Source of the DNA: Rhodocyclaceae bacterium
GTDB taxonomy: Bacteria > Pseudomonadota > Gammaproteobacteria > Burkholderiales > Rhodocyclaceae
NCBI GenBank assembly: GCA_013821865.1
Contig: PNJM01000024.1
Span: 1-16,395, forward strand
DNA length: 16,395 nucleotides
Reading direction: 5' to 3'
The notes beneath the pieces are model-generated. The model saw only the letters and a program-made list of their open reading frames with translations. It had not been told where the DNA came from and ran no database searches. How positions within the stretch are numbered: the first letter of the stretch is position 1; each line of letters opens with the position of its first letter. The position numbers and the translations under genes are program-made. Positions 5,987-14,612 of this stretch are shown here, in pieces.

Positions 5987-6577
5987 ATGAACACAAAGAC
6001 ATCCCTACCTGTCGAGCGCATAGCTCAAGCCATTGTCGTCATCCGCAATCAGAAGGTCTTGCTGGACGAGGATCTCGCCGCCCTGTATGGCGTAGAGACG
6101 CGCCGGCTCAACGAGCAGATAAGGCGAAATGCCGAGCGTTTTCCGGCGGATTTCATGTTTCAGTTGAGCGGCGAGGAATATGCCGCTTTGATGTCGCAAT
6201 TTGCGACATCAAAGCCTGGGCGCGGCGGCAGGCGGAAACTGCCGCTGGCTTTCACGGAGCATGGAGCGATCATGGCGGCCACAGTGCTGAACTCCCCGCA
6301 GGCAGTCGAGGTATCCATCTACGTAGTCCGCGCCTTCATCAGGCTGCGCGAAGCACTTGGCACGAACCGGGAACTGGCCGCCAAGCTCGATGCGCTCGAG
6401 CAGAAGACTGAGCTGCTCTCCTTGCAGCACGAGACCTTCGCCGGCAATACACGGGCACAGCTAAAGCAGGTTTTCGAGGCACTGCGCCAATTGATGATGC
6501 CACCCGCTAGTCAGACGCGGCGGCCTATCGGATTCGTTACCTCGCAGGAGAAAAAGGGTGGCGGCAAGCATCGATGA
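5987..6577 (+). CDS. ORF6N-domain protein (phage antirepressor-type)
   Basis: This 196-residue protein has an N-terminal ORF6N domain (about residues 9-95: IAQAIVVIRNQKVLLDEDLA, ALYGVETRRLNEQIRRN, RFPADFMFQLS, GRRKLPLAFTEHGAIMAATV). The domain occurs in phage antirepressors and in many free-standing bacterial genes and is thought to bind DNA. The C-terminal half (about 115-196) is helical, with a likely coiled coil (REALGTNRELAAKLDALEQK), and ends in a basic Lys/Arg tail. The start at 5987 is the first ATG after the upstream stop (5964) and fits the family N-terminus, though no good ribosome site is seen; reading may depend on the gene in front. A perfect 31-base palindrome lies inside the coding region. 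The exact role is unknown. Confidence 0.8.
   Translation: MNTKTSLPVERIAQAIVVIRNQKVLLDEDLAALYGVETRRLNEQIRRNAERFPADFMFQLSGEEYAALMSQFATSKPGRGGRRKLPLAFTEHGAIMAATVLNSPQAVEVSIYVVRAFIRLREALGTNRELAAKLDALEQKTELLSLQHETFAGNTRAQLKQVFEALRQLMMPPASQTRRPIGFVTSQEKKGGGKHR
6185..6215. repeat. Perfect 31-base palindrome inside the ORF6N gene
   Basis: The left arm GCTTTGATGTCGCAA (6185-6199) and the right arm TTGCGACATCAAAGC (6201-6215) are exact complements around a single central T. It encodes the stretch LMSQFATSKP, just before the conserved GRGGRRKLP segment of the domain. Such exact symmetry within codons is not expected by chance. It may be a binding site, an mRNA hairpin, or the mark of an element that targets this sequence. 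Confidence 0.8.
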
Positions 6578-6736
6578 CATTGATATCGCCACCACTGAAA
6601 CAACCGACCGCTACAGCAATGCCCTGCACTGCATCATGGAATGGGCCGAAATGAAATGCATCAGAAGGAACTGATGGAAAACTGGACAACCATCTCCCAG
6701 GCGGGTACGTTTAAACGCATCGCTCCGCTGGTTTGA
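6558..6736 (+). pseudogene. DUF4160-like short gene disrupted by a 5-base tandem duplication
   Basis: A GTG at 6558, seven bases after AGGAG and overlapping the end of the ORF6N gene, opens a frame reading ...NALHCIMEWAEM up to 6653. The duplicated AAATG (6649-6658) then shifts the frame to an early stop at 6674. Removing one copy restores MEWAEMHQKELMENWTTISQ followed by AGTFKRIAPLV and a stop at 6734-6736. The motif EWAEMHQKELMENW ... IAPL is that of the C-terminus of DUF4160 proteins, which usually precede DUF2442 genes as here. The usual DUF4160 N-terminus is not recognisable, so the gene may have been shortened before it was frameshifted. Confidence 0.6.
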
Positions 6737-6747
6737 GGAGAACAGCC

Positions 6748-6999
6748 ATGATCTGGGTAACCGAAGCCAAGGCATTGCCGGATTTCCGCCTCTGGGCCCG
6801 TTTCTCCGGCGGCACGGAGGGGGAAATCGATCTCAAAGATTTCATCGCAAGAGATACGCGGCCTATCGTGTCCGCCTTGCGCGATCCTCTTGCGTTCTCT
6901 GCCCTGCGAGTGGACATGGATACCGTCGTCTGGGACAACGGCTTCGACCTCGCCCCGGAGTTCCTGCACGCGCAGGCAAAAGCTCACGCGCCGGCTTAA
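6748..6999 (+). CDS. DUF2442 family small protein
   Basis: This 83-residue protein fits DUF2442: the N-terminal MIWVTEAKALPDFRLWARFS, an acidic FSGGTEGEIDLKDFI strand-turn region, LRDPLAFSALRVDMDTVVW, and the closing WDNGFDLAPEFLHAQA. The family is small, soluble, of unknown activity, and typically coupled to DUF4160 in toxin-antitoxin-like pairs. The ATG at 6748 is chosen because GAGGAG (6735-6740) lies at the right distance; it overlaps the stop of the DUF4160-like remnant, so the two were probably translationally coupled. With the partner broken, this protein is left alone. Confidence 0.75.
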   Translation: MIWVTEAKALPDFRLWARFSGGTEGEIDLKDFIARDTRPIVSALRDPLAFSALRVDMDTVVWDNGFDLAPEFLHAQAKAHAPA

Positions 7000-7002
7000 G
7001 CT

Positions 7003-7203
7003 GTGGCTGACAAATCAACAATGCCGCATCAGATCGAGCCTCATCATGATCGGCAAACCTTCATCGCACGAGGGATTGCTTCCGGAGAGGCGGCACGGAA
7101 ATCAGGTACATACATTTCCGCAGACGCCGTTCTTAGAAAGCTCTCCAAGCGACTCGGACAGGCGCGCAAGGGCCGGCTGAAGCAACGCGCCCCACAGAAA
7201 TAA
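7003..7203 (+). CDS. Small antitoxin-like protein (ParD/StbD-type resemblance), orphan
   Basis: The ORF is 66 residues from a GTG three bases after the DUF2442 stop, or 60 residues from the ATG at 7021; neither start has a good ribosome site. The sequence FIARGIASGEAARKSGTYIS followed by ADAVLRKLSKRLGQAR resembles the C-terminal toxin-binding region of short type II antitoxins, with the pattern G(I/L)AS..EA..TG.Y.S.D.V...L. The C-terminus is strongly basic. No RelE/ParE-type toxin follows: the next ORF is the giant helicase after about 250 bases. The assignment rests on weak pattern similarity in a short ORF. Confidence 0.45.
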   Translation: MADKSTMPHQIEPHHDRQTFIARGIASGEAARKSGTYISADAVLRKLSKRLGQARKGRLKQRAPQK

Positions 7204-7226
7204 AAGTCAGTCCCCGCGATACGGCG
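7202..7226. repeat. Right copy of a 25-base direct repeat
   Basis: AAAAGTCAGTCCCCGCGATA followed by CGGCG, differing at two positions from 2597-2621. It overlaps the last bases of the antitoxin-like ORF. Confidence 0.6.
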
Positions 7227-7301
7227 ATTGCTTCAATCAGCCTGCTGACAGGGAAAATGTCACTGCCCGCGAACTAGCCACATCTGTCTCATATTCGGCC
7301 T

Positions 7302-7372
7302 TAAGCAGTCGGTTCATAGCATATTCTGGCTCACCCCCTGAGCCTCTTAACTGCTTACTATGCAAAGAGGCT
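7302..7372. repeat. Interleaved inverted repeats in the leader region of the helicase gene
   Basis: AGCCTCTT (7341-7348) pairs with AAGAGGCT (7365-7372) over a 16-base spacer. TAAGCAGT (7302-7309) pairs with ACTGCTTA (7350-7357), whose second arm lies inside the first loop. The region is less GC-rich than the surroundings. A control site or structured leader for the helicase gene is possible. No convincing -35/-10 pair could be fixed; TAGAAT at 7385 is a candidate -10 only. Confidence 0.35.
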
Positions 7373-7457
7373 ATCGTTACCGGTAGAATCGGTGCAGTTC
7401 TAGGGAAAACGGGAGGGCTTTGGCTAAGGCGGCCACGCCGCGAAAGCTGAGCAGTGT

Positions 7458-10400
7458 ATGTCTATCGAACGGGAACGGCTCATCTCGCTCGTCGAATTCG
7501 CCCAGCAGTCAGCCCGGCTGCGAAGCACCCCCGCGTCTTCCATTACGCAGCACAACCTCTTCGCACTCTACGAGCACCAGCTACGCGGCCTGCCTGGTGT
7601 CCGGCTGAACATCAACGGTGCGGAGACCGAGGACGAGGTGTGGCTTTCCGTTGAGCGACTGCACGAGAGGAAGCCCCCCGAAATTACAAGTGCCTTGCTC
7701 CACCCTTGGGTACAGATGACACAGGGGCCGATGGAAGAGCCCAGGATGCTGGAAGTTACCGATGGGGCAAGCTTGATTGCCGCGGGCACGCACCGCTCAT
7801 CCTTGCAGGAACCCCACTCCGAAGATGAGGAAGCCAAATCCCCCATTGCTCCTCAAGCCACGGTAACGCTTGCAGACTACGAAAGCGCTGCCAAGGTCAA
7901 AACACAATTCACCACCTACCTCGTAACAAAATGGCGTCCTTGGGCAGAGGAAGAAAAGCTCCGCCGCGAAACTATTCGTCTTTACTCCCATCTGTTTACG
8001 CTAAAGCAGCAGCTTGAAGGAGGCATTGTCGAGGCTCAGCTTGAGCTCGTCTGGGGTGTTGGGCTGGGCATCTGGAACTGCAATGGCACTACGGTGGGCT
8101 ATCCCCTGGTTGCACGTCCGGTCGAGCTTTCACTAAATCCCGTCTCGGCCGAGGTGGAAATCCGACCGCGTGATGTCGATGCCCGCATCGAAGTCGACTG
8201 GTATGCCGCAATGGATAATCCTGGTGTTGCTGAACTGGAAAAGACGGCCAAGGAATTTTTCAGCAATGCAACCACGACCTTTTCCCCATTCGACCGTGGC
8301 ACGTTCGAACCGCTCCTGCGTACGGCTGTGACTAACCTTGATGCCAATGGCGTCTACTGGCCCAACGAGGTCCCGGCAGAGGACAGAGCCTTACCCAAGC
8401 CAGAGAGCAACCTCAAGGTCACTGATACTTGGGTGTTGTTCGCACGGCCACGCACGAACAGCCTGTTCCTGCAGGACTTGGAGAAGCTCAAGAAGGAAGC
8501 TGAAAACGCCAAGACCTACCCGCCCGCTGTCGCCGCTGTTGTAACGGACCCCACAAAGGACAACCCTGTCGTTGAACTGCCACCCTTCCGTGGCGTGTCA
8601 GCCACGTACCACTCGGGCGGAGGCTCAGGCTCGAGCGGGAAGAAGGCGCGCGACCTGTATTTCCCAAAACCATTTAACGACGAGCAGGTCCGCATCATCC
8701 AGCTGCTGGAAATATCCGATGGCGTCGTCGTGCAGGGTCCACCTGGTACCGGCAAGACACACACCATCGCCAACGTAATATGCCACTACCTTGCAGAGGG
8801 AAAGAGGGTTCTGGTCACTTCGATGAAGGACCCGGCGCTTGGCGTGCTGCAGGAGCAATTGCCCGAAGAAATCCGCCCCCTCGCTATATCTCTCCTGTCA
8901 AGCGAACAGGAAGGCATGAAGCAGTTCGAGCACGCCATCCACAAGATTGCCTCGGAAGTGCAGAGCTTGGACCGCAGTGCCACAGCACGCGCCATCAATC
9001 ACCTCGATGAATCCATCGACGCTCTCCACGGCAAGCTTTCGAGTATCGACCACAGGATTGCAGGTTGGGCCAAGAAGAATCTTGCCAAGATAACTCTGGA
9101 TGCAGGGGAAATTGACCCGCAGGACGCGGCTCGCGAAGTGGTCGAGAACTTCGGCCAGTACGAGTGGATTCCCGATGCTCTTGGCGTTGATCCTGCCTTT
9201 GCGCCGCAGTTCTCGGACTCGGACGTTGTCCGTTTAAGAGAGGCACGGCGTGAGATTGGCCGGGATATCGACTACCTTGGCGCATCACTACCGCAATTAG
9301 TCGAGTTCCCGGACTCGAAGGCACTCCTCGAAGTCCATCAGGACCTGTCCCAGTTCCAGAACCTGCAACAGGGAGTGGAGAACGGCGAGGTTCCGGCGCT
9401 TGCTGACTCGAGCCAGGAAACGCTCACTGTTGCCCAGCAACTCCTCACCCACATTGCAAAACTTCAACATCTGCGTGATGAGGTGCTGCAGGCGCATCGG
9501 CCGTGGACTGTACTCATGCGTGAGCGCCTCCGTCTTGGGAGCAACAATGACCTCCTTCAGATGCTAGAGGTCTTGGGTACTGAGCTAGTGCAGGTTCTGG
9601 AAACACGCAAGGTCTTCATTGAACGCCCGGTCGCTGCGCCGGCGGGTATCGAGATGGACAGCGAGTTCTTGGAAGCCGTAGGCAAACTTGCCAATGGTAA
9701 GGGCCCATTTGGGATCAAGGGACTATTCGGCAAGTCCGAGCAGAAAAAGCGGCTGGAAGCCGTCAAGGTGCTGGGCGCCAAACCGGACGGCGCCGAGGAC
9801 TGGGGGCATGTCAGGGCGTACCTAGAGTTTCTTTTCCTGTTGAGAGAACTGGCGCTGCGCTGGAATACGCTGGCCCAGGAACTCCATCTCGATGCTGTGC
9901 CAGGCGACAAGCCTGAGGGCGGTCTGGCGGCTGCTCAGGGCTATTCCCTTTTCCTCAAGGTGAAGTCGGTGGTGAAGTCTGAAGGAGAGCTCAGCGCTGC
10001 TGCCTCGCATGTCTTCCCGAACTGGCCGCATGCCAGGGAACTCGCTGACAACCTCACGCGCCTGACTGAACTGGAAAAGGCGTTGCGCCATCACCTCACC
10101 AAGAACCGGCTGGCCAACGTCTGGGCTATAAAGGAGCGCTTCCAGAAGGTGCTGGAAGGCCGCAGTGGACGCATCATCGAGGGTATTCGCCAGTTCCTGG
10201 CCGCGACATTGGGTAATCCTTCGGTTGAGGATGCCCAGATGCAGGCGGCGTGGTCTGAATTGATGGCGGAGCTGGCGAGAGTACTTGGCCTAGGCACTCA
10301 TCTTGCGGTAGTTCGCGAAGTCTGTGGCAAGGTGGAAGACTCGGGTGCGCCCAAATACGCCAAAGCACTCACACAGCCGCTCGATGGCTCGGTCGACTCC

Positions 10401-12422
10401 CTGTTGCCGGACAACTGGCGCAAAGCCTGGCGGCTGCGGCGGCTCGCCACATACCTTGAGTCGATAGACGCCCAGGAGGAACTGAAGAAGCTGGCGAAGG
10501 AGCGCAACGAAGTGGAGAGCGACTTGGCGCGCGCCTATCGCGACATCGTCGTCAAGCGAACATGGCTGAAGCTTGCGGAGAACGCATCGCCCAGCATTCG
10601 GGCCGCACTACAGGCCTATCTCAACGCCATCCAGAAAATCGGCAAGGGTACTGGCAAGCGCGCAGTGCGTTACCGTCAGGATGCGAGGATGGCAGCTTCG
10701 CTGGCCAATCCTGCTGTGCCCTGCTGGATAATGCCTCACTACCGTGTGTCGGAGTCACTTCCGGCTGAATTGGGATGTTTCGACCTCGTGGTCATTGATG
10801 AGGCTTCACAGTCTGACCTTACGGCATTGCCAGCGCTGCTCCGCGCCAATAAAGTGCTGATTGTGGGCGACGACAAGCAAGTCTCGCCAGAGGGCGTAGG
10901 CCTCGAGGAGGAAAAGGTTCGCAGTCTGATGAACCGCTTCCTGGGAAGCCAGGTGACAACCTACCGGCCGCAGATGTCTCCAGAGCGGTCCATCTACGAC
11001 CTCTATAAAGTGGTGTTCGCCAAGAGTGCAGTGATGCTGAAAGAGCATTTTCGCTGCGTAGGTCCCATCATCGAGTACTCCAAGCGCGAGTTCTACAACC
11101 ACGAGTTGCGACCGCTTCGCATTCCCAAGGCCTCGGAGCGGTTGGACCCGCCACTTATTGACGTAGTGGTCCAGGACGGCTATCGCAAAGGCGATGTGAA
11201 TCGCGCCGAGGCGCGGTTCATCGTCGATGAAATCAAGGTGCTAGCGGAGGACCCGAAAATGGCGGGGCGCAGCATCGGTGTGGTGTCGTTGCTTGCGGAC
11301 AAGCAGGCTATGCTGGTGTGGGACAGGCTGACCGAGGAACTTGGGCCTGAGCTTATGCAGCGCCATCGAATTGCCTGCGGCGATGCCCGGACATTCCAGG
11401 GGAAAGAGCGGGACATCATGTTCCTCTCCATGGTCAGCGCTCCCAACGAGGTTGGCGCTGCGCTTTCCCGTGACACCTTTGCTCAGCGTTTCAACGTCGC
11501 CGCTTCCAGGGCAAGGGATAGGATGTACCTGGTAAGGTCAGTGGGACTAGAGCATCTGTCTGATGCAGACAGGCTGCGGCGCAGCCTCATCTCACACTTC
11601 AGCGCACCCTTCGCCCAGAATGAGATCCGCGTGGAAGACCTACGCAAACTCTGCGAGTCGCCTTTTGAGCGCGAGATGTATAACGAGCTTACCCAGCGTG
11701 GCTATTGGGTGACACCGCAAGTAAAAGTGGGCCAGTACCGCATCGACATGGTGGTGGAAGGCCACAACGACGCGCGACTTGCAGTGGAGTGTGACGGAGA
11801 CCAATACCATGGCGCAGACAAATGGGCGGACGACATGCAGCGTCAGCGAGTGCTGGAGCGAGCAGGCTGGGTGTTCTGGCGTTGTTTTGCATCCGCGTTT
11901 ATCCGCAAGCGCAAAGAAGTACTAGATGACCTCGTAAAGACGTTAATCGAGCGAGGCATTGAGCCGATTGGCGCGGAAGGCGCCCCCAGAAGCGTGCATA
12001 CAGAGCACAGAACTATCGATAGTTCCACACCGACACAAAGCGCCACGGCACCTAGAGAACACGAAATCACCCAAACGGTAGTACTGGCTTCTCCCCTACA
12101 CAAGTCAGAAGATATAGGCGAAGAGAGTGTTCAGACTCCGACTCCCGATATTGAAATCCCGGTTCTCATTCAGGCGAGGCCGGAGGAACCAAGCGCCGCG
12201 CCATCAAGGATGAGTGTCGAGACCCCACGCACAACCAACCGCTCCGAATGGATGGAGCAGGTCATAAAATTCTGTCGATCGAAAAACCTCAAGCTGGTAG
12301 ATAACCGCGAGAAAGGTGGGGCTTTGTGGGCTCACTACCCAATTCCGGATGGGGCTATAGCCGGCCAGTTAAAGGACTGGGGCTTCAAGTTCGCCGAGGG
12401 CAAGGGATGGTGGTTTAAGTGA
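7458..12422 (+). CDS. Giant SF1 (UPF1/DNA2-like) helicase fused to a Vsr/MTES_1575-type nuclease, probable defence protein
   Basis: This 1654-residue protein is predicted to unwind and cut nucleic acid. Residues 1-400 are an N-terminal region I cannot assign, ending in a Gly/Ser-rich linker (SGGGSGSSGKK). The helicase core has Walker A GPPGTGKT (427-434), Walker B VIDEAS (around 1112-1117), GDDKQVSPEG (1137-1146), LKEHFRC, TFQGKERDI (1312-1320) and RFNVAASRAR (1344-1353). Between Walker A and Walker B lies an insert of about 680 residues, largely helical and probably coiled coil. At about 1400-1500 there is a PD-(D/E)xK nuclease of the very-short-patch/MTES_1575 type: YRIDMVV (D1430), then VECDGDQYHG (E1444, D1446) and RVLERAGW. 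After a variable linker the last 60 residues form a small domain ending GFKFAEGKGWWFK. Such fusions are typical of antiviral islands. The gene looks intact, is less GC-rich than hox, and overlaps the HNH gene by 8 bases at its 3' end. A ribosome site is not obvious. Confidence 0.85.
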   Translation: MSIERERLISLVEFAQQSARLRSTPASSITQHNLFALYEHQLRGLPGVRLNINGAETEDEVWLSVERLHERKPPEITSALLHPWVQMTQGPMEEPRMLEVTDGASLIAAGTHRSSLQEPHSEDEEAKSPIAPQATVTLADYESAAKVKTQFTTYLVTKWRPWAEEEKLRRETIRLYSHLFTLKQQLEGGIVEAQLELVWGVGLGIWNCNGTTVGYPLVARPVELSLNPVSAEVEIRPRDVDARIEVDWYAAMDNPGVAELEKTAKEFFSNATTTFSPFDRGTFEPLLRTAVTNLDANGVYWPNEVPAEDRALPKPESNLKVTDTWVLFARPRTNSLFLQDLEKLKKEAENAKTYPPAVAAVVTDPTKDNPVVELPPFRGVSATYHSGGGSGSSGKKARDLYFPKPFNDEQVRIIQLLEISDGVVVQGPPGTGKTHTIANVICHYLAEGKRVLVTSMKDPALGVLQEQLPEEIRPLAISLLSSEQEGMKQFEHAIHKIASEVQSLDRSATARAINHLDESIDALHGKLSSIDHRIAGWAKKNLAKITLDAGEIDPQDAAREVVENFGQYEWIPDALGVDPAFAPQFSDSDVVRLREARREIGRDIDYLGASLPQLVEFPDSKALLEVHQDLSQFQNLQQGVENGEVPALADSSQETLTVAQQLLTHIAKLQHLRDEVLQAHRPWTVLMRERLRLGSNNDLLQMLEVLGTELVQVLETRKVFIERPVAAPAGIEMDSEFLEAVGKLANGKGPFGIKGLFGKSEQKKRLEAVKVLGAKPDGAEDWGHVRAYLEFLFLLRELALRWNTLAQELHLDAVPGDKPEGGLAAAQGYSLFLKVKSVVKSEGELSAAASHVFPNWPHARELADNLTRLTELEKALRHHLTKNRLANVWAIKERFQKVLEGRSGRIIEGIRQFLAATLGNPSVEDAQMQAAWSELMAELARVLGLGTHLAVVREVCGKVEDSGAPKYAKALTQPLDGSVDSLLPDNWRKAWRLRRLATYLESIDAQEELKKLAKERNEVESDLARAYRDIVVKRTWLKLAENASPSIRAALQAYLNAIQKIGKGTGKRAVRYRQDARMAASLANPAVPCWIMPHYRVSESLPAELGCFDLVVIDEASQSDLTALPALLRANKVLIVGDDKQVSPEGVGLEEEKVRSLMNRFLGSQVTTYRPQMSPERSIYDLYKVVFAKSAVMLKEHFRCVGPIIEYSKREFYNHELRPLRIPKASERLDPPLIDVVVQDGYRKGDVNRAEARFIVDEIKVLAEDPKMAGRSIGVVSLLADKQAMLVWDRLTEELGPELMQRHRIACGDARTFQGKERDIMFLSMVSAPNEVGAALSRDTFAQRFNVAASRARDRMYLVRSVGLEHLSDADRLRRSLISHFSAPFAQNEIRVEDLRKLCESPFEREMYNELTQRGYWVTPQVKVGQYRIDMVVEGHNDARLAVECDGDQYHGADKWADDMQRQRVLERAGWVFWRCFASAFIRKRKEVLDDLVKTLIERGIEPIGAEGAPRSVHTEHRTIDSSTPTQSATAPREHEITQTVVLASPLHKSEDIGEESVQTPTPDIEIPVLIQARPEEPSAAPSRMSVETPRTTNRSEWMEQVIKFCRSKNLKLVDNREKGGALWAHYPIPDGAIAGQLKDWGFKFAEGKGWWFK

Positions 12423-13119
12423 TTGCATCGAAAAACCAATTCCAGACATGCGCAGTGGCATTCAGCTCATCGATGACCTCACCAGCAGTAACAACCATTA
12501 ACCTATTGCCGTATGCATCCTGGAATCCAAAGGTGCAGTGTGCGAGGCCCGTGCCTGAGGCATGGGTTATTTCGTGATAGCCCATCTCCCAGAAATGACG
12601 GCCGTTTCCGTATTGGATATTGGGATTGCCCGCGTAGGACCAGTGATTGTTCCTCGGTTGCCAACCTGCCTGAAGGAGTTTCTCGCGAGCATCGTCATAT
12701 GTAAGCCCTGCAATTCTAGGTATCGGCGTATGTATTGCTGACGCTGGTTGCGGGAAATAGTCGGAATCAGGATCTCCTTCGAGAGCACGGAGTGCCTGAG
12801 CTTCCGCAGACACTTTCCAACTCCTCAGCAGATGCACTGTATATCGTTCGGGATCATTGTCGATCATCTTTGCGCAGGTCTGGCATAGCCAGATAGCGTT
12901 TTCTATTGAGCCACGGTATTCAGCAGAAATAGAAGCCTCGTACCTTGGTCCTCCATGCGCTGCAGCCGTTATGTGACTTGCAACACCTACATTAACAAAA
13001 CGATCAGATTCCGAATGAGGGCCACTTGTCACTGATCTACAAGACGGATTGGAGCACTTCTGCGCCACACGTTTGGCGAGGGCCTCCTTTACCTTTGAGC
13101 TAAACTCTTCACGCGGCAT
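12415..13119 (-). CDS. HNH-like zinc-finger protein with an unassigned C-terminal domain
   Basis: This 234-residue protein has an N-terminal domain (about 5-105) with a non-canonical HNH/treble-clef layout: KCSNPSCRS (C22, C27), GVASHITAAAHGGPRY (H49), and ENAIWLCQTCAKMIDNDP (C79, C82, N88). Domains of this type occur in predicted restriction and other defence proteins and presumably bind or cut nucleic acid. After a linker the C-terminal part (about 133-234: IAGLTYDDAREKLLQAGWQP ... GTGLAHCTFGFQDAYGNRLM ... VWNWFF) has a PASTA-like opening but no family I can name. The start at 13119 is the first ATG; only a weak GGTG precedes it. It begins 27 bases after the hoxA stop in the same direction, so hydrogenase-operon readthrough could express it. 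Its stop lies within the end of the helicase gene on the other strand. Confidence 0.7.
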   Translation of the reverse strand: MPREEFSSKVKEALAKRVAQKCSNPSCRSVTSGPHSESDRFVNVGVASHITAAAHGGPRYEASISAEYRGSIENAIWLCQTCAKMIDNDPERYTVHLLRSWKVSAEAQALRALEGDPDSDYFPQPASAIHTPIPRIAGLTYDDAREKLLQAGWQPRNNHWSYAGNPNIQYGNGRHFWEMGYHEITHASGTGLAHCTFGFQDAYGNRLMVVTAGEVIDELNATAHVWNWFFDAIT

Positions 13120-13146
13120 AGCATCACCATATTTACTCTCTGATAC

Positions 13147-14601
<1,455 letters not shown>

Positions 14602-14612
14602 GATGTTTCTCC

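Noticed and set aside
7420..7608. Leader peptide from a TTG after GGGAGGG, ahead of the helicase.
   Set aside because: It overlaps the helicase start in another frame, has Ser-rich low-complexity content and no recognisable attenuator.
7458..12422. Assignment of the helicase to a named antiviral system.
   Set aside because: The helicase and nuclease parts are clear, but the N-terminal region does not match a system I can name with confidence, so no name is given.
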